NCBI GenBank assembly: GCA_023807065.1
Contig: JAJJLU010003463.1
Coordinates: 44,885 to 108,884, forward strand
Direction: 5' to 3'
DNA: 64,000 bases
DNA from: Isotricha intestinalis
Taxonomy: Eukaryota; Ciliophora; Litostomatea; Vestibuliferida; Isotrichidae
Shown: in pieces, positions 41,794-52,826 of the stretch
Numbering within the stretch: position 1 is the stretch's first letter
Layout: each line of letters opens with the position of its first letter
Translations under genes and position numbers: made by a program
The notes under the pieces: generated by a model
Database searches by the model: none
Seen by the model: the letters and a program-made list of their open reading frames with translations, nothing else
What the model was told of the DNA's origin: nothing

Positions 41794-42973
41794 ATATTAA
41801 ATTTTATTACATATATTAATTTTATTTCTTAAAAAAAATATATCCTAACACCTAATAATCATATTAAAAAACATATTTTGAATTTATAAATAAGATAAAT
41901 TTAAATATTTCTGCTTCTTTAATTGAATAAAAAGCAGATATTTTATTTAAATAAAAAAAATAAAATCCCTATAAATCACAAAACTTAACTCATATTTACT
42001 TTTTTTTCTTTATATTTTTCATATAAAGGAAAATATTATATCTTTACTATCATAATTAAATTTTCATTATAATATATATATTAATTATCTAACTTCTCTT
42101 TGTTTTCAATAGGACTTCTTCTACACTAAAAACTATTATATAAACTAGTTACTAAAGTTTTATTTTACAATAATTAAAAAAATTGAAATATGTTTAATAA
42201 ACTAGAAGAATTAAAAATTAAATAATACTTAATGTTGATAATAAAATTAATAAAGATAATTTCAAAGTAATAGGAGAAATCTAATAATATTCATTATGTC
42301 AAAATATTTTATATGCAAAAATTCAATATTCAAAATGTGAAACCTGTTGTAGAATATATAAGTTATTATTTTATAAAAAATAAAAAAATACATACTTAAA
42401 TGTAAAGAACCTCAATTGAAATTAAATAGATTTATAAATCAAATAATATCTATATTAAAATTTAAATCCCAAAATGGATGAGATAAAATTATCACACAAT
42501 AATTTATCAAACATTATTATTTTGATTGTCCTCAATTAAAAAAAAAATTATGAAATGAAAAGAAAATATAATGAATTATTTTTCAAAATCCATTGAAGAG
42601 TTTAGGAATGAATCAAATTCATCGAATAATTTCTACAAATTTAGAGCTTTATTCAAACTATAAAATGTGATATTTATCATAAATTTTTTCAAATTATAAA
42701 CATGGCTTTTGATGTAATAAATATAAATTTATTTTTTATGATAAATTTTCTTGCTAAATACATTTTTGAAAAATAAAGATAATAATTATCTTACATTTAT
42801 AAAAAAGGAAAATCATATTTGTTCAATTTTTAAAAATGATATACTATTTTATATTTTTATTGCTAAATTAGCAATAATCAGAATATGTTTCTTATTATTC
42901 TGAAAGGGATTCTGTATTAATTTTATTTATATAATAATAATAATATTTTTAATTTTTAAAACTTTTTTATTAT
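41794..42973 (+). pseudogene. Intergenic stretch with a plus-strand Cys-containing relic (~42190-42400)
   Basis: From the ATG at 42190 the sequence reads MFNKLEELKIK then a stop. In the next frame it continues DNKINKDNFKVIGEI, two TAA codons, then YSLCQNILYAKIQYSKCETC and CRIYKLLFYKK. The Cys cluster suggests a small zinc-binding or secreted segment, unrecognised. The rest to 42973 has only weak fragments. Confidence 0.4.
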
Positions 42974-44458
42974 TTAATTTAATATTTTTTCTTCAACTTT
43001 AATAACAGTTGAATTTGGATTATTATCAAATAAAATATCACTATTTGAATTTTCTTGTATATTGACTAATCTTTTTGAATTTTGAATCATACTTACAAAA
43101 GCTAAATGAAGTTCTTCTATTGTTTCCATATTTTTTCCTGTTCTTGAAATATTACTATTATTATAATAATTTGAATTATCTTCATATGTGTTAGTTGTGT
43201 AAGTATTATTACTATTTGTATGATTTGTTGAAGATTCTTTATTTCTTAAAAAATTTAATTTATTTGAGTAATTTGCTGTTGAATTACAAAATAATTTTTC
43301 ATTTGATTCATCAAAAAAATTATTTTGGTTTAAATTTATATTATTATTATTTACTCTTCTATATATTGGTATGTTATTCATTGTTGTATTTGAATTTAAA
43401 TTAATGTTATTGTTTGAATAATTATAATTTATTTTATAGTTATTTTGATTTTTATCATATAAATTTTTATTGGAAATACTTTTATTATAAATTTCATTTA
43501 TTTCTGTATTTATATCATCTAAAAGTCTATTTTTATTTTTATATTTATTATTAATATAATTATTATAGTTTGATTGAGAATAAGAAAAATTACTATAATC
43601 ATTTGTTGAAGTTAAATTTTTATTTTTATTTATTTTTGGAGTATCATTTGAACAATTAGATATATTACTATGATTTAAATATTTTGAATTACTTGTTTTT
43701 AATTGTTTATTCTTTGAATTTAACATATTATTAGTTTTCCTTATTGGACTTGGAGTTTTATTATGAAAATCTGGACTTTTACTTTTTTGATTTCTTTGAA
43801 CATTACTATAACTTTGTCTACTATTACTTAAATAGGAATGATTATTTTTATTTATTTTTGAATATGAATTATCTAATTTTCTTTCATCAGATAAATTTCT
43901 TTTATTTAAATTTTTATTATTTGAATTATTTCTATTAATATTTGTGCCATATTTTGAATAAATTCTATTATTTGAATATTTATTATTACCATTTAAATTA
44001 ATATTACTTTTATTATTTAAATTATTTAAATTCCTATAATTATTTCTATATTGATTTCTTTCATTTTCTTTTTCAGGAGTTTTATTTCTTTTTAAATTTT
44101 CTCGTTTAGCTTTAAAATATTTATTTGAATTTAAATGATTATTATTTCTTATATTTGCATTATTTGTTTTATCAAAAGAATTATTTGATGAAGGATTACT
44201 TAAATTTGAATCTTTTATCGGAGATTTAGATTTTGATTTTGATTTTGAAATATTTGAATATCTATTTATTTTTGCAATATTTTGTTGTTTTTGATTATTA
44301 TTTTGGAAATTTCCAATTGAGTTTAATCTCTTATTTTGTATTTGATGTTTTTCTATTTCATTTATGTTTGATGATGTTATTTTATAATTTCTATAATTGT
44401 TTCTTATATTTGTTTTTTGAGTTATTATATATTCATTTGGAACAAATTTATAGTTCAT
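42974..44458 (-). CDS. Asn/Ser/Lys-rich low-complexity protein, unknown function
   Basis: A 494-residue continuous frame, more than a quarter Asn, without predicted domain or TM. Ordered islands are the N-terminus (MNYKFVPNEYIITQKTNIRN) and the C-terminus (TIEELHLAFVSMIQNSKRLV, then STVIKVEEKIL). Repeated S/T-P sites (KSPIK, KTPEKE, KTPSPIRK, KSPDF) would suit proline-directed kinases. Frames seen on the opposite strand (Tyr/Phe/Leu-rich) are its mirror. A frame of nearly 500 codons free of stops in DNA of this composition supports a real gene. Confidence 0.72.
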   Translation of the reverse strand: MNYKFVPNEYIITQKTNIRNNYRNYKITSSNINEIEKHQIQNKRLNSIGNFQNNNQKQQNIAKINRYSNISKSKSKSKSPIKDSNLSNPSSNNSFDKTNNANIRNNNHLNSNKYFKAKRENLKRNKTPEKENERNQYRNNYRNLNNLNNKSNINLNGNNKYSNNRIYSKYGTNINRNNSNNKNLNKRNLSDERKLDNSYSKINKNNHSYLSNSRQSYSNVQRNQKSKSPDFHNKTPSPIRKTNNMLNSKNKQLKTSNSKYLNHSNISNCSNDTPKINKNKNLTSTNDYSNFSYSQSNYNNYINNKYKNKNRLLDDINTEINEIYNKSISNKNLYDKNQNNYKINYNYSNNNINLNSNTTMNNIPIYRRVNNNNINLNQNNFFDESNEKLFCNSTANYSNKLNFLRNKESSTNHTNSNNTYTTNTYEDNSNYYNNSNISRTGKNMETIEELHLAFVSMIQNSKRLVNIQENSNSDILFDNNPNSTVIKVEEKILN

Positions 44459-44760
44459 TTTTGATTTTTTTATTTTTTAATTTAAAAGAAAATTTAATTT
44501 ATTTTTTTGATTTTTATTTTTTTAAATTTGATTTTTAATAATATTAAAAATTTGATAATAATTATTAAAAAAAAATAATAAAAAAAGAGAGACCTTTTTC
44601 ATAAAATAAAAAATAGGCAAATAATAAAAAATATGAAAAAAAGGTTAAAAATTGTTTTCTTAAATGAATCAATTCAAAATAAGTAAATAAAAAATAAAAA
44701 AACAAATTAAGCAAAAAATATTCTTTTCTTCAAAAATAATTAAATAAAAAATCCTAAAAC
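44459..44760 (+). other. Gene-free A/T-rich spacer
   Basis: About 300 bp between two minus-strand genes. Homopolymer A and T runs only; nothing else seen. Confidence 0.5.
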
Positions 44761-46302
44761 TCAAGCTTTATTATTAATTTTATTATCATTCATATTAGGA
44801 TTTTGATTATTAATTTTATTTTCAATTTTAATTTCTAAATCTTTGAAATTTCTGAATTCTTCCCACATAGCATCTTGTTCATTTAATTCTTTTTTACTTT
44901 GTTCATAAAATTGTGCAAAAACATTAACAACATTATCTTGCATTTGAAATCTAATTCTATTAAATTCATTTTCAAAAAAATTACCAAAATAACAAGCAAA
45001 TTTCATAAGAGAATCTAATTCATTACTTTCTTTAGGTAACATTTTTTCAATACATAATTCTTTATTATTTGAATCTATATTTGCATCTTCAGGAGGTAAA
45101 TCCCATTTTTTTTTATCTCCTTTTTTATATAATTCTTCTTTTTTTTTAGTTAATTTATCTCGATAATTTATATATTCATTTTTTTTTTTTTCATAATTTG
45201 TATATAATTCTTTTATTGATTCATATTCTCTTTCTAAATATCTAAAATATTGCCTAATATGTAAATCAAAAATTGTTGCTTGTCTTCTTTGAGAATAAGC
45301 CCAATTATTCATCAAATTTTTCGCCGATAAATAACTTTTAATTAATAAATCATTTTGAGGAAACATTTGACTTTGTAATAATAAATCACCAAATAAATCT
45401 GAAATTGTAGTTATTTTATTTGTAATATTAGTAATATCTTTAACCAAAGTTTTAAGTTCTTTATTTAATTTATTTAAAATTTGAATATTTGAATTCATAT
45501 TAGTTTTACATTTATCAAATCTATTTCCCTGAATAAATATACTTCCATCTAAATTTATTTTTCCTTCTCTAGTAGATAAATCATTAATATTTTTAGGAGG
45601 TTCCATTTTTTCATAAGCTTGTCTTTTAATTTTAAATTCTTTTTCATTTTTAGTAGTAATAAAATCATAAAATATTTTAGAACTTCTTAACAAATCATCT
45701 TTAATAATTTCATTAACAAAATGTTCACATTGAGTCATTATTTTAGTAACTTTAATTTCTTCAGTTGATTCTGAAATATCTTTATTTTTTATAGGAGGAA
45801 TAAAAATTCCAGGGTATAATTTTTGTAAAGTTTTTCTTAACCAATAAAAATCTTTATGAACTCTTCTGACCGAAAATTTAATTGGTGAAGTTTCTATTAA
45901 AAAAGTACATACAAATTTCTTATCATACATTTCATTTCCTTTTGATTTTTCAGGAAATAATAATTTAATAGATAAATCTTGTATATCAGATAAATCTGTT
46001 TTATCAGGAGAATTACAATTTATTTCTTCTTCCATTTGAACAAAATTAGTATTTAATCTTTGAGATTGTAAAACTGAACTTTCTGTTTGTAAAATTTGAG
46101 GATTTATTTCTTGAGATTGTAAATTTGGATTATTTTGTAAAAATTCATTTATTGCATTTTGTAATTCTTCATATGACCATATTGATAAATCTGCTCCTTG
46201 AGGCCCTTTTTTTGCTTTTAAAAAAACATTAAACATTTCTTGTTGATATCCTTTTTGAATTATTTCTTCATAAATAAGTTGGTCTTTGTTTTGAGGTTCC
46301 AT
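44761..46302 (-). CDS. PX-BAR domain sorting nexin
   Basis: 513 residues. The N-terminal ~100 are Gln/Asn-rich. A PX domain (phosphoinositide-binding) lies at ~105-215: FVCTFLIETSPIKFSVRRVH, KDFYWLRKTLQKLYPGIFIP, then PIKNKD in place of the usual P-P-L-P-x-K and FVNEIIKDDLL. A long helical BAR-like region (~240-495) follows, with WAYSQRRQATIFDLHIRQYF, RYLEREYESIKELYTNYEKK and a final helix FACYFGNFFENEFNRIRFQ. This is the SNX1/2/5-like layout that senses membrane curvature in endosome-to-Golgi or endosome recycling. It is divergent from the USP gene, with 156 bp between starts; stop TGA. Confidence 0.85.
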   Translation of the reverse strand: MEPQNKDQLIYEEIIQKGYQQEMFNVFLKAKKGPQGADLSIWSYEELQNAINEFLQNNPNLQSQEINPQILQTESSVLQSQRLNTNFVQMEEEINCNSPDKTDLSDIQDLSIKLLFPEKSKGNEMYDKKFVCTFLIETSPIKFSVRRVHKDFYWLRKTLQKLYPGIFIPPIKNKDISESTEEIKVTKIMTQCEHFVNEIIKDDLLRSSKIFYDFITTKNEKEFKIKRQAYEKMEPPKNINDLSTREGKINLDGSIFIQGNRFDKCKTNMNSNIQILNKLNKELKTLVKDITNITNKITTISDLFGDLLLQSQMFPQNDLLIKSYLSAKNLMNNWAYSQRRQATIFDLHIRQYFRYLEREYESIKELYTNYEKKKNEYINYRDKLTKKKEELYKKGDKKKWDLPPEDANIDSNNKELCIEKMLPKESNELDSLMKFACYFGNFFENEFNRIRFQMQDNVVNVFAQFYEQSKKELNEQDAMWEEFRNFKDLEIKIENKINNQNPNMNDNKINNKA

Positions 46303-46458
46303 TTTTTTATAATTTGTTTATACTTTTTCTCACTTTGGGTTATTTTATTATGACGTCAAAAAAATTCATTATTTTTGAATATCCCAACAGAATTTTGGAA
46401 TATTATATATTTTTTAATTTAAAATAGTTATTTTGAATTAATATGTTTATTTTTATAA

Positions 46459-49400
46459 ATGTCAAAACTTTTTGAATTAGTTGTTAAAATTTCTTTTTCA
46501 ATCAGAAATAAAGATTACAAATCTCTATATTATATTGATAAAGAATGGTATAATAATTGGTGTAAATATTCAAATTTAGAATATGTTCAACAAATTATTT
46601 TATCATATTTTTATGACAAACAACAAATTATAAAATTTAAGGATATGATTAAACAATTTGAAAAATATTATTTTCCTAAAGTAGGGTATCCAGAACCTAA
46701 AGGACCTTTTAACAAAGAAATAAAATTTATTTCTAAAGATAAAATTTTTAATGATAATGAAGAATTTAATGAATTATATAAAAATAATATTCCGATTGAT
46801 GAATCTTTTTATGAAAAAATATCTGATGAAACTTTTGAATTATTGAAAAAAGTGTATGATTGTAAAAATATAATTAAGATAAATGAAAGAATTTGTGTTT
46901 TAATATATGATAAAAAAAAAAATAATTGTGAATTAAAATATTATTTTCCAATTCAAAATGACAAAGAAATAGCATTTAAAATTATAATGAAAGCCAGTTC
47001 ATTATCTGAAAAATATGATATATATTATTTTAATAAATCACAAAAAGAAATTAAGGAAATGGAAAATTCATTAATTAAATATATAGAAGATAATTTAAAT
47101 AATTTTGAAAAAATCAGCGATGAATTAAAAAAAGAAAAGGTTCTTTTATTAATTTTAGACAATAAAGAAAAGACAAACAAAAATGAAATAAAATTTAATA
47201 ACCTCTTCTTTCAAGAAGGAAACTATGAACAAATGGAAAATGAAAATAATAAAAAAGATAATAATGATAATCAAATTGAATCAATTATTCTAAATGATCG
47301 AAAAAATAAAAATGTAGAAAAAAACTTTTTTGACGATGAAGATGATGATTATAAAAAATATTTCGAAGAAGATGGAGAAATTAAAAAAAACATAATTGAA
47401 GAAAGAGAATATAACAATATAATTGAAAATGATATGATGGATGAAGGAATTAGAAGGAGTATTTCAAACAATAGTATATTATTTAAAAAGACTTCTTCAT
47501 CTTCAATTAATTATTCTTCAAAAACAAATGAAATCAATCAATCAAATTTATCAGGAACAATGGGAATAATAAATTTAGGTAATAATTGTTTTATGAATTC
47601 AGTTTTTCAATGTTTAAGTAATATTTTCCCTTTGACTGAATATTTAATATCTGATAATTATAGAAATGAAATAAATTATAATAATCCATCTAATTCAAAT
47701 GGAAATATAGTAATAGCTTTTGCAGAATTGTTGAAAATAATTTGGAATTCAAAAATTCCTTTAACTCAAATTGAAGGTAAATCTTGTTATTATTATGAAC
47801 CAAAAATAAATGAAAGTGATTCAATATATCAAAAAATGATTGATGTTTTTTCAAATTTAAAAAATGAGATTGGTAAAAATAATAAATTATATCATAATTA
47901 TGAACAACAAGATGCAATTTTATTTTTTACGTATTTTCTTAATATTATCCATGAAGATTTAAAAAGAAACAATTCTAATGAAGAAAATATAATTTTTTTT
48001 GACAATTCAAAAGAAAAGGATATAAATAAGTTATTCCAAAATAAATGGAATATATTTAAACAAATGAATAATTCTATAATAACAGATATATTTTTCGGAA
48101 TGACTCATACTTCAAATTTATGCAATAATTGTTTAAAAACTTATCATATTTTTGAACCTTATGATATTATACATTTATCTTTAAATGAAAGTAATTATAA
48201 GGCAGACAAATCTGATGTTGAAGAATCGAAAAAAAAAGAATTTATAAAAGATAATATATCTTTTCTTCCAGGGAAAGATAATTTTTATTTTTGTCAATGT
48301 ATAATTATTCCTTATAATTTATCAGAAAAAAAAAATATAGTAAAATATCCTATTAAAAAATGTGATTATGATAATTTTAAAATTAAAGATATTATATATA
48401 TGATTTCATATATTTATAATTTAAATGATTATGATTTAATTGCTTGTATACTTTCAGATGATTTTAATAAATATAAAATAATTTGTTCAGGTGAAGAATA
48501 TTTATATGAAATATTTTTGAAACCTATTGATATTAAAATTTTTTTAATTGAACAAAAAGATAAAGAACTTAAACTAAGAAAAGAATTAGAGGAACCAAAA
48601 AAATTATTTGATTTCTTTTTGAATCCCCAAAAAATAATTACCAATTTTTTGAATAGAAAAAATGATAGCAATTTTATTGTAGGAGAACAAGAATTAAATA
48701 TTTCTGAACATACAATTGATTCTTCTAAAAAAGATAAAAATGTAAATTTTAATGAAAATGAAATATTTTTTTTTAAAGTCTTATCATTTTTATTAAATAC
48801 AAAAACAAAGAATTTAGAATGTTTAAGTATACCAAAAATATTTAAATATGATATAAAAAATTCATTGGAAAAATTACATTCTGAAATCAAAAAAGCATTC
48901 AACATATCTGAAGATATATCTTATTATAATTTTTCTTATTTTGAAAAATTTAAATATAATAATCAAAACCAAAAAAATATTTTTAATTTTGACATTCGAA
49001 ATTTAATAGATGATGAAATAGAAAATAATAAAAGATTGTATTTTATATTATGTATAAAAGTACAACCAAATACAGATTATAATAGAAATTATAATAAAAA
49101 TGAAGAATATTATGTTCCAATTCCTTATATTAATCAATCTTTGGAAGATTATTTGAAATTTTTAAATAAAAAATTCAGTTTTGATAATCAATATAAAATA
49201 AAAAATTTAATAATAAATGTCATTTGGTTATATCAGTATGAAAAAAATATAAAAGAAATTGAAAAAAATAGTGAATTAAATAATATTTATGAATTAAATC
49301 CTTATGAAGAAATAATTAATGAAATAAATGAAAAAAGTGAAAAAATTACTGTCGATAATTTATTTAATTCAATAAATTTTTCTAATGACCAAAACGAATT

Positions 49401-49869
49401 AAATCTTACACTCTTATTGAAATATTATACTGATTATGAAAAATATGATGAAAATAATGTATATCATTGTCATTTTTGTAATAAACAAGTTATTGGATTT
49501 AAAAAAACATTGTTTTATTCTTTACCTGATGTGATAATATTTCATTTCCAGAGAAAAGTTTTAGGCCAATATAATGATATTAAAATTACTTTTCCAATTA
49601 ATAATCATTTAGATTTATCTAAATTTTCAGAAGATGAAAAAACAAAAAATAAAAAATATGAATTAATTGGAATTATCAATTATGAAGGAAATAATTTAAC
49701 AGGACATTATAATTCTTTTTGTAAAAACCCTATTAAACATAAATGGTATAAATTTAATGATACTGCTTGCTTTATTGTTGATGATATTGAAAAAGAAATT
49801 AACTATCAACAAGTCTATGCTGTTGTTTATAAAAATATAAACTTTAAAGAGTATAAAATAATTGATTAA
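46459..49869 (+). CDS. Ubiquitin-specific protease with N-terminal DUSP domain
   Basis: 1,136 residues. The N-terminal ~90 residues fit a DUSP domain (YYIDKEWYNNWCKYSNLEYV, then YPEPKGPFNKE). The catalytic core begins GIINLGNNCFMNSVFQCLSN, with the nucleophile Cys near residue 377. The zinc-ribbon pairs CNNC (~557) and CHFC (~1005) are present. The His box NLTGHYNSFCKNP (~1082) and the following KWYKFND complete the triad. It should be an active deubiquitinase of the USP4/11/15-like architecture (DUSP, insert-bearing USP domain). A ~450-residue insertion with charged and ubiquitin-like-looking parts separates the two halves of the core. It is in contrast to the dead USP-like gene at 22310. 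Confidence 0.92.
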   Translation: MSKLFELVVKISFSIRNKDYKSLYYIDKEWYNNWCKYSNLEYVQQIILSYFYDKQQIIKFKDMIKQFEKYYFPKVGYPEPKGPFNKEIKFISKDKIFNDNEEFNELYKNNIPIDESFYEKISDETFELLKKVYDCKNIIKINERICVLIYDKKKNNCELKYYFPIQNDKEIAFKIIMKASSLSEKYDIYYFNKSQKEIKEMENSLIKYIEDNLNNFEKISDELKKEKVLLLILDNKEKTNKNEIKFNNLFFQEGNYEQMENENNKKDNNDNQIESIILNDRKNKNVEKNFFDDEDDDYKKYFEEDGEIKKNIIEEREYNNIIENDMMDEGIRRSISNNSILFKKTSSSSINYSSKTNEINQSNLSGTMGIINLGNNCFMNSVFQCLSNIFPLTEYLISDNYRNEINYNNPSNSNGNIVIAFAELLKIIWNSKIPLTQIEGKSCYYYEPKINESDSIYQKMIDVFSNLKNEIGKNNKLYHNYEQQDAILFFTYFLNIIHEDLKRNNSNEENIIFFDNSKEKDINKLFQNKWNIFKQMNNSIITDIFFGMTHTSNLCNNCLKTYHIFEPYDIIHLSLNESNYKADKSDVEESKKKEFIKDNISFLPGKDNFYFCQCIIIPYNLSEKKNIVKYPIKKCDYDNFKIKDIIYMISYIYNLNDYDLIACILSDDFNKYKIICSGEEYLYEIFLKPIDIKIFLIEQKDKELKLRKELEEPKKLFDFFLNPQKIITNFLNRKNDSNFIVGEQELNISEHTIDSSKKDKNVNFNENEIFFFKVLSFLLNTKTKNLECLSIPKIFKYDIKNSLEKLHSEIKKAFNISEDISYYNFSYFEKFKYNNQNQKNIFNFDIRNLIDDEIENNKRLYFILCIKVQPNTDYNRNYNKNEEYYVPIPYINQSLEDYLKFLNKKFSFDNQYKIKNLIINVIWLYQYEKNIKEIEKNSELNNIYELNPYEEIINEINEKSEKITVDNLFNSINFSNDQNELNLTLLLKYYTDYEKYDENNVYHCHFCNKQVIGFKKTLFYSLPDVIIFHFQRKVLGQYNDIKITFPINNHLDLSKFSEDEKTKNKKYELIGIINYEGNNLTGHYNSFCKNPIKHKWYKFNDTACFIVDDIEKEINYQQVYAVVYKNINFKEYKIID

Positions 49870-50101
49870 AAAATAATTTCTAAAAAAATCACAAAAATTT
49901 ATAAATATATAAAATTAGAAACAAAAATTAACAGTTAAAAATAATATTAAATAAATAAATTAATAATTTATTATTTAGGATAACCAAAATTTTTATTTTA
50001 AAAAAACCATTGAACCTAAAAATTTAAAACTAAAATTTATTATTTATTAATTAAAAAACCAAAAAATATAAATAAATAATTTAAAACAAAAATAAAAAAA
50101 A

Positions 50102-51865
50102 ATGAATTCAAATGATAATTTAATGCCAACAAACATATCTCAAATAATTACAAATTTCTCAAATTTAGTAAGAAATTTTTCAATAAAAGACACAGAATGG
50201 CAAATTCAAAAAGAAGAATATGAAAAAAGAATAAGTGAATTAGAAGGAGAAATTAAAGCTCATGAAAATATTAATATAGATCTTTTAAAAAGAATAAGAA
50301 TGCTAGAATTTGCTTTAGCCCAAGAAAGAAAAAAAAATAATCCAAATGAATCAGATAATAATAATATTAATACAAATGAAGATTTAATTAAAGATTTGCC
50401 TCAACAAAATTTAATTAAAGAAGAAGATTTACAATTTTTAAGAGATCATTCAAATAGACCTTCCTTATTAAATGTTCTTCAATCTATTGGAATTGATGAG
50501 AATTTAGCAAAAAATTTATTTACTGATTTTGAATTAAATAGAAGTGAACTTGAAGCTATGATAAAAAAAAATTTAGATGAACAAATATCTAAAATAAATA
50601 AAGAAAATAATTTTGATGATTCTAAAACTCAAAACTCAAATATTATAAATAATGAGATAAATACAAATTCAAATTTAAACTTAAACAATAATATAATTAA
50701 TAATAACATTATAAATAATAATAATTCATCACCATTAATTTCAAATCAAAATAATTCAAATAATAATAATTATGTATTTTCCTTAAATAAATGTATAGAA
50801 TTAAAAAGCCATTTTGATGAAGTAAGAAAATTATGTTATATAAATGAATTAAATAGTTTAATTTCAGTAAGTGAAGATTGTTTAATTAAAGTATGGTCAT
50901 TAAATAATATATTTTCTCTTTCTCAAAATGAAGACATAGAACCTTATTTAACTTTAAGAGGACATACAGGGCCTTTATATTGTGTAGAACATGGAAAAAA
51001 AAATTTATTATATACTGGAGGTAATGAAGGTTTAATTCAAATATGGAATATTTCAAATCAAGAAGAAATTCAATTATATGGTGAAAGTGATATTATATTT
51101 AATATGAATGTTGCTTTCTTTCAAAAAAATCAAAATGAAAATGAAATTATTTGGGATTTAAAACATCATCCAAAAGATAATTTATTAATTTCTTTAAGTT
51201 CTGATTCTACTATAAATTTCTGGGAAACAACTTCTTCAGAAGAATTTATGAATTCTTTTTCAAATGAAAATTATGAAAATTATAATAAATGGTTAAAAAA
51301 TTCTAAAAGTAAAAAGTCTAATTATTTAGAAGAAAATGCTATTCCAACTAATTGTCAATTTTTAAAAAATGATGATAATAAATTAATTATTGGATTTAAT
51401 GATGCTACTGTTTCTTTAATGGATATTAATAAATATAATTTTATTAATAATTATAATTGTTTAAGTGGGAATAATTCTTATCAAAAAGCAAATAAAGTTT
51501 TATATCAACCAAATTGTTTTGTTTGTTCAAATATTATTCCTTTAGTTTATTCTGGTTTTGAAGATGGAAGTATAAAAACTTTTGATTTAAGAAACAATAA
51601 TAATAATGTTATAACAAATAATTTAAATGCTCATTCTGATGCTGTAATGAGCTTAAATTTATTTAAAGATATTTATTTATTTTCTATTTCTCATGATACT
51701 ACTATTAAAATGTGGGATATTAGAAATATGAGAGAAGCTGTTGTTACTTCAATTGGAAGTCAAAAAAAGTGGGATGAAGCTATGTTTGATTCTTTATTAA
51801 TAGAAAATCAATTAACTTTATGTGTAGCATGTGCTGATTGTACTGTTAAATTATATAAGTTGTGA
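50102..51865 (+). CDS. Striatin-family WD40 scaffold (STRIPAK subunit)
   Basis: 587 residues. The N-terminal signature (~32-80) is WQIQKEEYEKRISELEGEIK then ENINIDLLKRIRMLEFALAQ, very close to the striatin caveolin-binding/coiled-coil region, where K-D-L-x-R-R-I-K-M-L-E-Y-A-L is diagnostic. After an Asn-rich linker (~175-230), WD40 repeats run to the end: LISVSEDCLIKVWSLNN, LRGHTGPLYCVEHGKKN, LYTGGNEGLIQIWNIS, WDLKHHPKDNLLISLSSDST, LFSISHDTTIKMWDIRN, CVACADCTVKLYKL. Striatin holds PP2A and GCKIII kinases in the STRIPAK complex. Single exon; stop TGA. Confidence 0.93.
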   Translation: MNSNDNLMPTNISQIITNFSNLVRNFSIKDTEWQIQKEEYEKRISELEGEIKAHENINIDLLKRIRMLEFALAQERKKNNPNESDNNNINTNEDLIKDLPQQNLIKEEDLQFLRDHSNRPSLLNVLQSIGIDENLAKNLFTDFELNRSELEAMIKKNLDEQISKINKENNFDDSKTQNSNIINNEINTNSNLNLNNNIINNNIINNNNSSPLISNQNNSNNNNYVFSLNKCIELKSHFDEVRKLCYINELNSLISVSEDCLIKVWSLNNIFSLSQNEDIEPYLTLRGHTGPLYCVEHGKKNLLYTGGNEGLIQIWNISNQEEIQLYGESDIIFNMNVAFFQKNQNENEIIWDLKHHPKDNLLISLSSDSTINFWETTSSEEFMNSFSNENYENYNKWLKNSKSKKSNYLEENAIPTNCQFLKNDDNKLIIGFNDATVSLMDINKYNFINNYNCLSGNNSYQKANKVLYQPNCFVCSNIIPLVYSGFEDGSIKTFDLRNNNNNVITNNLNAHSDAVMSLNLFKDIYLFSISHDTTIKMWDIRNMREAVVTSIGSQKKWDEAMFDSLLIENQLTLCVACADCTVKLYKL

Positions 51866-52826
51866 TATTAACTATTATTTTTTATTATAATATTTTATTT
51901 TTTTTATACATATTTATTTTTATATTTATATTAAAATAAGTTATTTCTTATTCTTTACTTTAGTTACTCTAATTTATTGTGGTATTATTGACTATAATAA
52001 ATTCACCTTAGTCAAATGTATTATATAAAAGAGATTAGAAAAAATAAATGATTTTTTTCAAGTTTGAAGATATTCAATTTAATAGAATTAATGAAATTAT
52101 AAATGATTTATTGAAATTATATAATGATATGTTAGCAATATTTAAAGAATGTAGAGATATTTATTTTCAAATAAATTAAAAAAAATTTTCAAAAATTTTT
52201 AGAATGCTTTGTTTTTAAAATTTGAACCCACCGTCACAATCATTTATTTGACTTATTTTGAATTTATATTTATATATGATTTAATTAAATATTTTTTTTA
52301 TTCCATAATTTTACATAAAATAAAATCAGATGCTAAAGAAAATTATTCTCTACAATAACCAACAAAAAAAATGATGGAAGATTGTAAAGAATGGAAATAT
52401 GAAAGTTTTTTTTCTGGATTTCTTTTTTAAACGTTTTTATGAATTTTATGTCAATTTTTTTATACTTTTGTTTTGATAAAAATAAAGTCTTTGTTTTAGG
52501 ATAAGAAATAAATAAAGAAATTATTTTCAGAATTTACTAAATCATATCATGATAAATTTATAATTTTATATGTACTTCTGTTTTATATATTTTATTCTTT
52601 GTGTTTTATTGATTCTCCTATTCTTATTGTAATTTATATTTGATTAATGAATAAAACTGCAAATATATATTAACATTTTTTATATTAGAAAAAAAGATTC
52701 ACCGAATTCTTTAATTGATTTTTTTATTATTAAATAATTAAAAATATATTATATAATACTAATACTCTCTTTTATTATTTTCCTTAAAATTTATCAAATT
52801 TATAAACTATATTTTTCCTTATTTTT
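51866..52826 (+). other. Gene-poor stretch with one short frame
   Basis: The only coding-like item is a plus frame at 52048-52179 (43 codons), MIFFKFEDIQFNRINEIIND then LLKLYNDMLAIFKECRDIYF. It has more Glu/Asp than the background and may be an exon or a relic. Nothing else supported. Confidence 0.35.
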
